From Cudoniella acicularis (taxonomy: Eukaryota; Ascomycota; Leotiomycetes; Helotiales; Helotiaceae), in the NCBI GenBank assembly GCA_013054445.1, contig JAAMPI010000912.1, positions 1 through 23,188 on the forward strand: a stretch of DNA of 23,188 nucleotides, written 5' to 3'. How positions within the stretch are numbered: the stretch's first letter is position 1; every line of letters starts with the position of its first letter. The notes under the pieces are model-generated. The model saw only the letters and a list, made by a program, of their open reading frames with translations. It was not told the origin of the DNA and did no database searches. The position numbers and the translations under genes were made by a program. This document shows, piece after piece, positions 9,807-19,200 of this stretch.

Positions 9807-11750
9807 ATGAAGCTCACGAATCCGAATGAGGTGCCGGTTTACACTATATCTGGTGCCTCGACTGCCCGGCCACTTCCTGACTGGCTGGCGCGAAAGCGGA
9901 AGCGCAGCTTGAAAAATGATCCAGAATATGCGAATCGAGTCGAGTTATTGCAGGACTTCGAATTTGAAGAAGCCAGCTCGTGCATAAGAGTGAGCGACGA
10001 CGGAGAATGGGTTATGAGCACAGGGACCTACAAGCCGCAGATTCATACCCATTACCTACCGCATTTATCCCTCTCTTTTGCTCGGCATACTACAACTCTC
10101 AATCATTCTTTCATCCTTCTCTCCTCCGATTATTCGAAATCACTCCATTTACAGACAGACAGGAGGCTCGAGTTCCATACTCCTGGCGGATGTCATTACC
10201 AAACCCGGCTTCCTAGATATGGGAGAGATCTCATCTATGACAAACAATCCGCCGAAGCATTGATACCGTCGGTTGGAGTCAATGCAGATGGTAGTGGCGA
10301 GGTATATCGACTTAATCTCGAGGTTGGGAGGTACATGAAACCATACCAGATTGACGTCGGAGGCGATGATTTGACAACAGCTGGAGGAGGCGCTTTGCAA
10401 GGTGGGATCAATACCGGAAGTGTCAATACTGCAGCAATTGCGGAGGACAGCCACAATTTGCTGGCTTTCGGAACGTCTATTGGGACTGTAGAGTTTTGGG
10501 ACCCTAGATCTAAGGGAAAAGTTGGGGTTTTGGCTCCTCAAGAAGGAGAAATCACGGCCTTAGATTTCGACAGATCAGGACTTTCGCTTGCAACTGGGTC
10601 TTCCGAAGGCTTGGTGCAGATTTTTGACTTACGACGGCCTGTTCCAATTCTGCGCAAAGACCAAGGCTATGGATATCCCATCAAAACGCTCATGCATATG
10701 ACGACCTCGTCACAGGAAAAGAAAATTCTTTCGGCGGATAAGCGGATTATAAAGCTCTGGGATGAAGCTGACGGCAAGGCCTGGACATCGGTTGAACCAG
10801 CAGTCGACATTAATTCCGTGGCTTGGTGCAAAGAGAGCGGTATGATATTGACCGCCAATGAGGGTAAACAACAGCATGCTTTCTTCATCCCACAACTTGG
10901 TCCGGCACCTAAATGGTGCTCATTCCTAGATAACATGGTTGAAGAGATGGCAGAGGAGGCTCCAGCAGAGACCTACGATAACTACAAATTCCTAACATTG
11001 CCCGAACTCAAAGCACTGAATCTGGGCCATCTTGTCGGAACCACCAACTTGTTGCGACCCTATATGCATGGATACTTTGTTGCTTCGCGACTATATGAGG
11101 AAGCCCGTCTGATCGCTAACCCCTATATCTGGGATGAAGAGAGGACGAAGAGAGTCAAAGAAAAGGTTGAAAAGGAGCGTGCTAGCAGGATCAGAGGCGG
11201 CAAAAAGGTTAAGGTTAATCAAGGTCTTGTGAATAAGATGCTCAAGAGGCAAGAGAGGAGGCAGAAAGTGGATGAGGATATGGGTGTCCTAGGTGATGAT
11301 CGATTTGGCAAGCTCTTCGAGGACGAAGAATTTGCCGTGGATGAGCGAAGCAGGGAGTTTCAGGCCCTGAACCCTAGCACCAAGGTGGACAGCACTGGAG
11401 CCCCAAGGCTTAAGGACGACTCAGACGACTCGAGCGAAGGCGAAGGCGAAGGGAGCGATGAAGACGAGGTCGTTTCCAAACCGAAACCGAAACCGAAACC
11501 GGAAATGCGAATTTCGTCCTCGTCGTACAAGAAATCTGGACACCAGAAACGAGACGCGCCTTTGGGATCACGTTCACAGGGTTCTGGTCGCGTTAACAAA
11601 AACAAAGGGGAAGTTGTTGGTGAACGATCAATCACTTTTGCTCTAACCGCAAAGTCGAAGGAAAAGGAAAGGGCCAAACCTCCTGAGAGAAAAGGAAGGC
11701 GAGATGATGGAAGACGTAGTGCCAGTGGAAATGTTTTTAGGAGGCTATAA
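9807..11750 (+). CDS. ENP2: ribosome biogenesis protein ENP2 (NOL10 family)
   Basis: ENP2 is a nucleolar WD-repeat protein of the small-subunit processome, needed for early 18S pre-rRNA processing. The single exon encodes 647 residues. I chose the ATG at 9807 because MKLTNPNEVPVYTISG is the family N-terminus, although the frame is open for 74 further codons upstream. Signature stretches are PLPDWLARKRKRSLKNDPEY, STGTYKPQIHTHYLP and KSLHLQTDRRLEFHTPGG. The WD propeller includes LLAFGTSIGTVEFWDPRSKG. A NUC153-type motif (DDRFGKLFEDEEFAVDERS) starts near residue 497. The C-terminus has a Ser/Asp/Glu-rich stretch, a (Pro-Lys) run encoded by a CCGAAA microsatellite (about 11478-11500), and basic nucleolar-type sequence. 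It is divergent from MED13 and converges on the membrane-protein gene, whose stop lies 145 nt past its own. Identity is firm. Confidence 0.96.
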   Translation: MKLTNPNEVPVYTISGASTARPLPDWLARKRKRSLKNDPEYANRVELLQDFEFEEASSCIRVSDDGEWVMSTGTYKPQIHTHYLPHLSLSFARHTTTLNHSFILLSSDYSKSLHLQTDRRLEFHTPGGCHYQTRLPRYGRDLIYDKQSAEALIPSVGVNADGSGEVYRLNLEVGRYMKPYQIDVGGDDLTTAGGGALQGGINTGSVNTAAIAEDSHNLLAFGTSIGTVEFWDPRSKGKVGVLAPQEGEITALDFDRSGLSLATGSSEGLVQIFDLRRPVPILRKDQGYGYPIKTLMHMTTSSQEKKILSADKRIIKLWDEADGKAWTSVEPAVDINSVAWCKESGMILTANEGKQQHAFFIPQLGPAPKWCSFLDNMVEEMAEEAPAETYDNYKFLTLPELKALNLGHLVGTTNLLRPYMHGYFVASRLYEEARLIANPYIWDEERTKRVKEKVEKERASRIRGGKKVKVNQGLVNKMLKRQERRQKVDEDMGVLGDDRFGKLFEDEEFAVDERSREFQALNPSTKVDSTGAPRLKDDSDDSSEGEGEGSDEDEVVSKPKPKPKPEMRISSSSYKKSGHQKRDAPLGSRSQGSGRVNKNKGEVVGERSITFALTAKSKEKERAKPPERKGRRDDGRRSASGNVFRRL

Positions 11751-11895
11751 ATGATAATGAACCTCCAAGGATATATGCAAGTTATCCAACCTCCCTATAT
11801 ATTTACTCGAAGAGTCAAACGCCAAAGACTGAGCACCAACGCTAAACGGGAAAAAAATTCATAAGGGGTATCATAACTCAAGACCGGCCATAATG

Positions 11896-12639
11896 TTATC
11901 GATTGACCTTTTTGGCCACTTTCGATTTTTTAGGCGGTTCGGACATCTCGAAAGATGCCATTTTTGAATCTCCTTTCTCGAGATCGTGAGGAATTCTTGG
12001 CGTGTTCGGGACCTCCTCTATCTTGGTCAAACCCCGGTTTGATCTCTTCGACTGGATGTCTTTAGGAAATGTGGACCTCCGTGGGGTCAAAGCTGTTGCC
12101 ACCCTCTTTGCCGATCTTCGAATGGTTTTGCGAACCTCCCATGATCTCTTCTTAGCAAAATACCATAGTACAGACGTTGTGACTATGGCGGTGTTAGCAA
12201 GAATTTCCTCGGAGTTTACTGCCGAAACTATAACGGCGAAACTCACTTCCAATGATGCACACAACGGCAGCAATCACTACAAGTGCAATAATCGCTCCTT
12301 TCGACAAGGTTATCGATCCCGAGCTGGTCCCCGATGCTCCTGCAGTGTTATCTCCTGTCCCAGCTGTTGATCCAACGTCTCCCGCCGAAGGTCCTAGTTT
12401 CTGTTAGCTCCGTTGAAAATTACATTCGATTAGGTGACTTCGGCCTTACCATTTCCAGGTTGTTGGGGCGAGGAGGTGGCTAAAACGGAATACAGCGAGG
12501 AAGCGGCGCTCGCAGACATTTCTGGGGTCAAAGAGACAGAAGATGTTGTTGCTGAGGGTTGAGAGGTGATAGAGTTTTGTGCTGCGACTTGTGAAAAGAG
12601 GAAATTCAGCAATAAGCTGACAAGGAGAATTGAATTCAT
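11896..12639 (-). CDS. secreted-topology single-pass membrane protein
   Basis: I cannot name this 207-residue protein. Exons on the minus strand are 12639-12450, 12393-12247 and 12182-11896. The introns (56 and 64 nt) both carry GCTAAC branch sites and TAG acceptors, and both are phase 1. Residues 1-20 form a signal peptide (LLVSLLLNFLFSQVAA, likely cut before QN). Residues 21-95 are a Ser/Thr/Gly/Ala-rich, mucin-like outer segment. Residues 97-121 are one membrane helix (GAIIALVVIAAVVCIIGI onward), followed by the basic KKRSWEVRKTIRR stop-transfer and a Lys/Arg/Ser-rich tail of about 85 residues. The plan resembles fungal surface sensors of the Wsc/Mid2 kind, but there is no WSC cysteine domain and the outer segment is short, so sensor function is only a possibility. 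Similar uncharacterised proteins with a WEVR-type juxtamembrane motif seem common in ascomycetes, from general knowledge. Confidence 0.8.
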
Positions 12640-14070
12640 CTTGATAATGTGCAGCTGTATATGAGCAGTGATGAATTCATCCAACCGCCAACGTGCCAAT
12701 GTAACTGTGATGAAAAAGTTGGAAACGTGAAGAAAGTGGTAGCCGGCAGTGATAATAATGTGATTGCAATCTAGATGCGGAAGTGCCAATGATTTATGGA
12801 ATCACAGCGCCTACATTGAGGCCTATTATTGGGCCTACACCCAAGAATATTTGGCGCCTGAGGAGAGTGTGAAACCAACGGTGATAGTGACAAGGTGGTG
12901 ACGGGAGGAAGAAGATCCGAGCGCTCTCAGTGAGCCGGCTGATTGGGCGGGGACTTTGGGGTGTTGATGCTCGGCGGTTAAAGGCCCCTGACAACTCTAT
13001 TTCTGTTTCCGTCGAGGCCAATGATAGGGCCGGCGTCAAGGGCTGTTTTAGCGACTCCAAGAACAACGACAAACGTCCTCGGCATCAAATTCTGCTGACG
13101 ACGGCGACTCAAGAACCCGCCGAGGTGCGACAACTGCCAGTCAGAGAGTCTATAAACAGCATCAATCTTCAAGTGAGAACTCTTCTGAGAGGCCTCTCTG
13201 GAGTCTGGAGGCTGCAGGTTGCTACCTGGGCCACATTGCCAGGCTACCCATGCGCCGTAGCTATTGGACCCGGAATGCACATCTGCGTGTGATGAGCTCA
13301 ACTCCTCAGGTAAGGTCACTTAGCTCTATACCTCAGCAACTCATTCGACACCTCAAAAGTCTCCGAACCTTTCGCGAACACACAATCGAAGAAATCTGAA
13401 GAGATTAGGCTCTCGTGTAGTGATTCCTATCACGTTCTATACTGTCTTTTCGAGTTGTGCTACACGCGCATCAAAATTACTGGTTTGGGTAATTATCATG
13501 GTCACCACCATGCGATCACTTCTCTGCTATATTTTGCTTGACACCAAGCCTCAATTCTTTTGCTCCAAGGATAACTCGCGCCGAAATTGAGGACACCTTC
13601 AAGATCGCCTGAACCATTGACTTCCCATACCTTGACCAGACCTGATGTTTGTTAATATCGTCGTTCCACGACTTCTTTCCATATTTGTGCTTTTATGCTA
13701 TACCGTTTCATTGACTACTGCCCTCCCGTATTCTAGACAGTCTCTCGTTAGTTTGATATACTGACGATTAACCGTACTGTTGAGTTGGTATATTGTTAGT
13801 GAATGGCTGACGGCTTCATGTACAGGCCCCTTTTTTACTTTGATTCACTATAATAGCTACATCGTTGCGTGCGGTTTTCTAAATAGATAGCTGAAGACGT
13901 CATACAAAGCGAGGTGCCGAACACATCTTCCAGATCTTCTACGTTAACAACATCAGCGTACCTTTTCAAGGACGAAAACACAATACCCCAAGGTTGTTAT
14001 TCTCTCCCCCACTGTAAATAACCTGAAAATTCTCGTATCTGACACTTCTATCTTCATAGATTGACTAAAG
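12640..14070. other. intergenic DNA between membrane-protein gene and cysteine-rich gene
   Basis: The left end should hold the promoter of the membrane-protein gene. Overlapping frames of 90-120 codons occur on both strands at about 12794-13319. None resembles a known protein and their composition is unremarkable, so I do not call them. A small hairpin, CATGGT (13497-13502) with ACCATG (13507-13512), is present. A short signal-peptide-like ORF is at 13645-13764 and is listed separately. A CRE-like ACGTCAT lies near 13897. Otherwise I see nothing interpretable. Confidence 0.5.
13645..13764 (+). CDS. short ORF with a signal-peptide-like sequence; possible first exon
   Basis: The ORF encodes 39 residues. 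They begin with a short N-region and a hydrophobic core (LLSIFVLLCYTVSL), followed by TTALP, which looks like a signal-peptidase site. On its own it would make almost no mature protein. The cysteine-rich gene downstream has many N-glycosylation sites but no signal peptide of its own, so this may be its first exon. A GTTAGT donor at 13747 is phase 0 and could join an AAAG acceptor ending at 14070, also phase 0. That would need a 324-nt intron, much longer than most introns in this window, and the acceptor is weak. It could equally be a chance ORF. Confidence 0.3.
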   Translation: MFVNIVVPRLLSIFVLLCYTVSLTTALPYSRQSLVSLIY

Positions 14071-14500
14071 ATGTCGAACCTCAGTTTCGCAAACTCGAAC
14101 CTTACCCTCTGTGGTCTGCAAACCCTTGCACCGCCCTCAGCAGCCACTACCTCTAACATCGCCTGCGGCTGGAAGGTCATCAACGAATCCATTGCCAACA
14201 TCAGCGCTCTGTCGTCATGTTGCCCCTACAATTACACTCTCGCTTTCTACAGCGTCGCCGGCATCGATAACTGCTTTGTCTACTGCAACAATTCGGTTCA
14301 GACCAACACAGCCTTCCCACAACCCTTTGAGAACTACACTGCGGCGTGCATTGCTAGCTTTGTGTCTAAATGGCACAAGCGGATGCTTTGGTAACTTTAA
14401 GACGAGTCAGGCTTCGAGCGTCGCAAAGGGCAAAGGCATGGGATGGACTACACTTGCTTTTACTAGTTCGACTTTGGTGGCGTTTATTGTTGGGCTCTAG
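14071..14500 (+). pseudogene. frameshifted cysteine-rich, GPI-protein-like gene
   Basis: From ATG at 14071 the frame encodes 107 residues with seven cysteines (14, 32, 50, 51, 68, 72, 93) and seven N-glycosylation sequons, typical of a secreted fungal surface protein. It then ends abruptly in SKWHKRMLW. In the +1 frame, sequence that looks like its natural continuation follows at once: an NGTSGCFGNFK stretch with another sequon and an eighth cysteine, then a Ser/Lys-rich spacer and the hydrophobic tail TLAFTSSTLVAFIVGL with TAG at 14498-14500, like a GPI-attachment signal. One extra A in AAA (14368-14370) explains the break, and no intron fits in so few bases. It may be a pseudogene, a strain-specific null allele or a sequencing error. 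No signal peptide is encoded in this exon (see 13645-13764). I cannot name the family. Confidence 0.6.
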
Positions 14501-14564
14501 ACCTACACCGAAAATACTTGCTTTTGCGGGTTTGGCTTTAGTGGCGTTTGTCATTAGACTTTGG
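14453..14564 (+). repeat. imperfect tandem copy of the hydrophobic tail
   Basis: About 48 nt beginning CTTGCTTTT at 14453 recur 64 nt downstream at 14517, sharing CTTGCTTTT and GTGGCGTTT blocks in register. By hand alignment the two differ at roughly a dozen to fifteen sites, and all but one are transitions. The first copy encodes LAFTSSTLVAFIVGL before the stop of the cysteine-rich gene. The second, in another frame, encodes LAFAGLALVAFVIRLW and continues to a stop at 14607-14609. It is probably a duplicated tail of the same gene or of a lost paralogue. Confidence 0.6.
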
Positions 14565-16195
14565 AGTCGCAACGGAAATAAAATAACTTTAAAGGAAGGT
14601 CTTCTCTAATTCCTTCGTGGCTTTCAGTATTCGATAGGCACTTCTTAATACCAGGCTGCCCTCCGAGCCCTCTTACTAGTATTTTTCAAGTATTGCTATC
14701 AAGTGCTTAGATGGTGCCGTCTCCTGTCCCAACATCATTCACGGCACTTTGATGAAATACTACATAGAATTCAAGGTGCTAGGATTAGCTACCGGTAGTT
14801 TGGAGTTTGACTTTTCTAGGCACTAAAAAAGCTATGGCCTGGACAACGTGGAATAGATAAGTGATCACCCAATCAAGATTTTCGAGTGCCATGGCCTTAC
14901 AGTCGCTGACAGATAATTGATGAAATGGCTTAGCTTCAAAAGAAATTATCTCGGGCTCTTGAAGAACAGCGATGGAGATTGGAATATTGCTTGAAGTTTC
15001 AAAATAGTCTTCACCAATAGAGATCACTGTAAGTAAGACATCTAGTGGCTACGGCCATAAAGCTTCTCAGCGCTTCTCACTAAATTCAATGAGAATATCG
15101 AAATATCGAAATCCCGTGCGACGAGAAACAACTTCTAGTGGAATTTCAAACGATTTCTATTTTTGTATCTATTCCTTAGTTTCAATAGAAAACAGAAAGT
15201 CTAGAAATAAACATGAATCGAGATGATTTGAAACTTGGGAGAATTTCTTTTTGGGCTGAATTGTGGATGCATTTAGTTGGCGGGCAACTCTGAATCACAA
15301 TTTATAATATTTCACAACTCGAGGGATGCTGAAGATCGTTATGGTATTGTGGGACTTTTTTTTCTCGTAACAGGCCGACGGGGGGTATAAGAAACTGAAG
15401 GAAACATACTTATGGAAACGATTTGTTTCTTAGCTAGGATCTGCTTATCCATCGAGTCTGGCAATTCCTGCCGATCACCAAATCTCCAATGTCGGTCGCT
15501 CCTGTTCCTTTTACACTTTTGCTTCTCTTCCAAATTCTAAGGAATATTTTACATGCCCTTCAAACTTTCTACGAAGACCTCAAAGTAGGAGACATCTCTC
15601 TTCCCCTCCTGAAGTTAGATGGGCGGGCTGATCCCAATCGGGCAATTTCCCCTGAGGCAGTCAGGTGACCGAAGTGTCTCCGGACAGTCATATCCCACCG
15701 TCATATTTTAATATTTAATTCGTGAGAATCTGTTTAATAAATTCTGAATTTCTCTCCCTATTTAGGAGTACCTCTCCTTATATAAATCAATGGCTTTCTC
15801 TCCTACTAAAAGTATCATTCTCTTTATCTGAGTACCTCTCCTCTCCTTGTGTAAATGCCTCTCCTCTCATTATATGAGTATTTCTCCTCGTGTGAGTGCT
15901 TCTTCTCTCCATTCTTATTTTGCTGATTTAAAAGGCGGCGCTCGTTAGGTACTTAGGTAATTGATTGTCTTGCTGTTGCGAGTGTCAGTCGAGACTGCCT
16001 TGTTCAGCTCAAGCGAGCCCCTTCCGAATCGGGACTTCTATTCTAGCCGAGATCGCACAACGACCATTTTCTTTTCATCTCTTGTTTTCTGATCCTATCA
16101 CTGTTGATTTCCATCTCCATCTCCAGCATCTTTCACCTTCATATTTCGTTCAACATTCTACATCTACAAAGTCCACAACAGATCCAAAAAGACCC
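14501..16195. other. gene-poor stretch before the coiled-coil gene
   Basis: This holds the duplicated tail (to about 14609). On the minus strand, a frame open from 15048 to 14785 reads like protein but lacks an ATG near its 5' end and is preceded by an acceptor-like CTTACTTACAG. It could be a relic exon, but I do not recognise it. About 15700-15740 is AT-rich. A degenerate pyrimidine-rich repeat occupies about 15755-15920. The promoter of the coiled-coil gene should lie in 15600-16195; it contains GGCGGCG near 15934-15940. Confidence 0.5.
15755..15920 (+). repeat. degenerate pyrimidine-rich direct repeats
   Basis: GAGTACCTCTCCT occurs at 15766-15778 and again at 15830-15842. Weaker relatives (GCCTCTCCTCTC, GAGTATTTCTCCTC, GAGTGCTTCTTCTC) follow at about 15857, 15876 and 15894. 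Intervening sequence often includes TATATAA- or TGTGTAA-like stretches. The units are about 20-65 nt apart and not in strict register. The block lies 350-500 bp upstream of the coiled-coil start codon and may be promoter sequence. Confidence 0.5.
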
Positions 16196-16265
16196 GTAAG
16201 TAACCTTCCCTCGTCTAACTCCATGCAGGGGGTCTAACAATCCTCAAAGATGAAAATCAGTCGTC
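16196..16265 (+). promoter_or_regulatory. probable 5'-UTR intron and upstream ATG of the coiled-coil gene
   Basis: A consensus donor GTAAGT begins at 16196. CTAAC branch-like sites follow at about 16214 and 16233, and CAG or AAG acceptors end at 16228, 16249 or 16260. Using the 16260 acceptor (a 65-nt intron) leaves five bases before the main ATG at 16266. Unspliced RNA, or RNA spliced to 16249, keeps an ATG at 16250 that opens a 16-codon frame (including the stop) overlapping the main start and ending at 16297. Splice choice could therefore affect translation. This is inferred from sequence only. Confidence 0.5.
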
Positions 16266-19200
16266 ATGAGCGCCGACGAGCAGGAGAGTCAATTTGAACC
16301 TGCAGAATTATATGTGGTTGACCATTATCACGATTCCCTTATTGATGATGAGCAGACCTCTGTTCTGGAGCATCCAGATAACATCGACGTTAGAGATGTT
16401 GGCAGCGACAATGCCTTGCACGCCACTGGTGTTGTGGACGTAGAGCAGGATAGTCTCGGTTCTCGCATTGGAGAAACGCAGTTTGTGACTCTTGAGGACG
16501 ATACTCAAGCACCAGAAGATGCAACAAAATTTACATCCAGTGCGCAACTCGCCTCGCAGAATTCCGAGGCCATCAATGCAGTCGCAAGTGTTAAAGCCAA
16601 TTCCCAAGCACCAAATGATACGGCCAAGTTTCCACCTAGTGAGCAACCAATCTTGCTGAATTCTGAGAGCATCGACATCACTGCTGCCGCAGGTTTTGAA
16701 GACAATAATCAAGCATCAGAGGATACAACCAAGTTTTCGCCCATAACGCAACGACTCTTACAGACTTCTGACGCCATAAATACCGCCACGAAGTATACCT
16801 CCCCCGTCGTAGCGAACAACGGTGTTTATTTTCCAATCTCACGACCAGAACTGCCTACTGCTGATGAGGCCCATCAGGGCTTTAAGTTTGGAAAGGCTAG
16901 TCTTTCAAATTTTGACCTCAAAGGACCATTACCCAACCAGATCACTTCCTCTTCAAACTCACGTTCTACTCTTCCTTCAGCGCTTGCTCCTCGGCCACAA
17001 AAGCCACATGGTAAGTGTGTTGCAACTACTAGCAACTCATTTAGCTAACGACGACCAATAGTCGAGTCATCCGAGAAAGCAATAAAGCCAAGCAATACGG
17101 AGACAAGCATCGCTACTGCTACGTTCGAACTAAGGTTTCAAAAGCAGAAATCTACTCGTATGGACGACAATTATGATCCTCTGAAAAGTGCAACACATAT
17201 TACGCCTGACTCCCATTCCAATACTACCGCTACTGGGCTATTCAACCCCGCTGCAGTACCACCTAGTGGTCTATCTGGCATTATGCTAAATACAAAACCC
17301 ATCGTCGAGACCAGTGATCAGCGGAACGACCCACCTACCATCCCCTATGACGTTAACCTTCGGGCAGCAGTCCCAGCGGAGACGCCAAAGAAGGGATTAT
17401 CAGCACTTCACAAGGGACAGTCAGAGAAGAACACGCTCTCAGCTCGGAGACCCGCAAACATGCAAGTCACTCAACAAACAATCTGTCAATTGGTTGGCGT
17501 GCTAATTAAGTGTGATAGGAGTTTCAAGCGTAGGTCCCGAATCCCCTGCATGCTACACACATCTCAAGGTGAATCGCAACAGCATGACCTCCCAACTCAT
17601 GATGAACACACTCCTCAGAATCCAATAGAGTTTAGAGCTAAGAACTTGAATCGGCCATTTCTGGATGTTCTACCAGTGACTGGTCAAAACTTCACCGGTC
17701 CTGACAATCCAATTGTCCATAATGCAGAAAACCATTCAACTACCCATGAGTATATCAGGAAAAAGGGTATTCATAGTTCTGGGCCACCGGTCGAGTCCAC
17801 AAATACTCCAGAAAATGCCGCGAAACAGTCAAACACACATTCCGCAGGAATCTTTCACCATGTTCCTTCCAAAATTTTCAACGAAGTTGTCGAGAACAAT
17901 GATGCATTGAAAGAGAGAGACGAGAGACGAGTTGGTTTGAATTATGAGCAGAGAAATGGTGCCACTGAACAGCCTCAATTGGAGATGAGGCAGATGGCTC
18001 AAAATCTCCCGGGACCTTTGGAATCCGCGTTCCTTGGCAGTCGGCAAACTCATCAACCTGCAGAATCGTTTGGGACTGGTTCGCAAATGCTACCTCCGCC
18101 GAAGGGTAAGGCATTGGTTGAAGTTTTCTCTAGAGCCTCATCGCAAGCTCCACACGAGGATTCTTCCCGACCACAGTCTCAACACAGCAACATTGGTGTT
18201 CAAATGTCGCGGCCACTAACTCGTGGAAAAGAAATACTGCTTTCAAACACTTCCAAGGCACCAATTTCTGGCGTTACCCATGCCACGAAAGTCCAAAAAT
18301 CCAAATCCTCGGAGAACATCTCAAACATTGCTCCCAGGTCGACTTCGCCTGCAAAAGAGAGTAAGCAAAAGTGCCACACTTTGTCCCGCGAAGTAGATCG
18401 ATTCTCGGTGTTCTTGGCGGAGAAGCAGTACTTTGAGGAGATGGCTAGGAATTACGAGGCACACCTCCAAGTTGTCGAAAGCCAGAAACTTGAAATCGGC
18501 AGACTCAAAAATCTAGATGTTGGGTCGAGAAAGAAACTAGAACTGTTAGAGTCCGAGAAATCAAAGCTAGTTGAAAAATTGAAATCGCTACAAGAGAAGT
18601 CTGCAAAATATACCAGCAATATGGACAAAGTCATAAACACGAACAAGGCGTTGATGATCGAGGCAAAGGAACGCAAGGAACTATCGAAACAAGTTTTGGA
18701 TGCGCACGGTAAATACGAAATTGCCAGCAAAAGCATCCAGACGAGGATCAAGGAACTAAAAGGAGAGCTGACCAGACAACAAGACTCTATTGTCGAACAA
18801 AACTCAATCCTAGCTAAGACTCAGAAAGAACTCCAAATTACAAAGGAGACACTTCAAAAAGCCGAGGGAAGGCTTGTAGAAGGTAAGTTAACCTTCTTGA
18901 ATCGCCCAAAGCATTTAGAACAGGAAATCTAACCTAGTAATAAGCTGCTTCGGCGAACCAAGCGCTTGATTTTCAACTAAAATACGGTGAGTTACTCAAA
19001 AATCATTCCTGCCATTTCTCTTATTGACATTTATTAGCCCAGAAGACCAACGAGAGTCTTGGCGATGACCTTCAAAAGAACTTGTTACATTTGTCACGGG
19101 AGCAATACCATTCAGAAGAGCTTCTGAAGCAACTTAATGCCCAACTGGAATCTCAAAAGGAAGTTGTCGACATATTGAAGAAGATTCCTGGGGATGTTAT

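Noticed and set aside
12794..13319. Overlapping frames of 90-120 codons on both strands (12794-13072 minus, 12930-13292 plus, 12978-13319 minus)
   Set aside because: They overlap one another, resemble no family I know, and have no convincing splice partners. A repeated GPIIGL in the minus-strand frames comes from two GC-rich segments with only modest nucleotide similarity, probably chance.
14111..14500. Separate 129-codon gene starting at 14111 in the +1 frame
   Set aside because: Its first two thirds is a shadow of the cysteine-rich frame; only the last third is protein-like and continues that gene across the frameshift.
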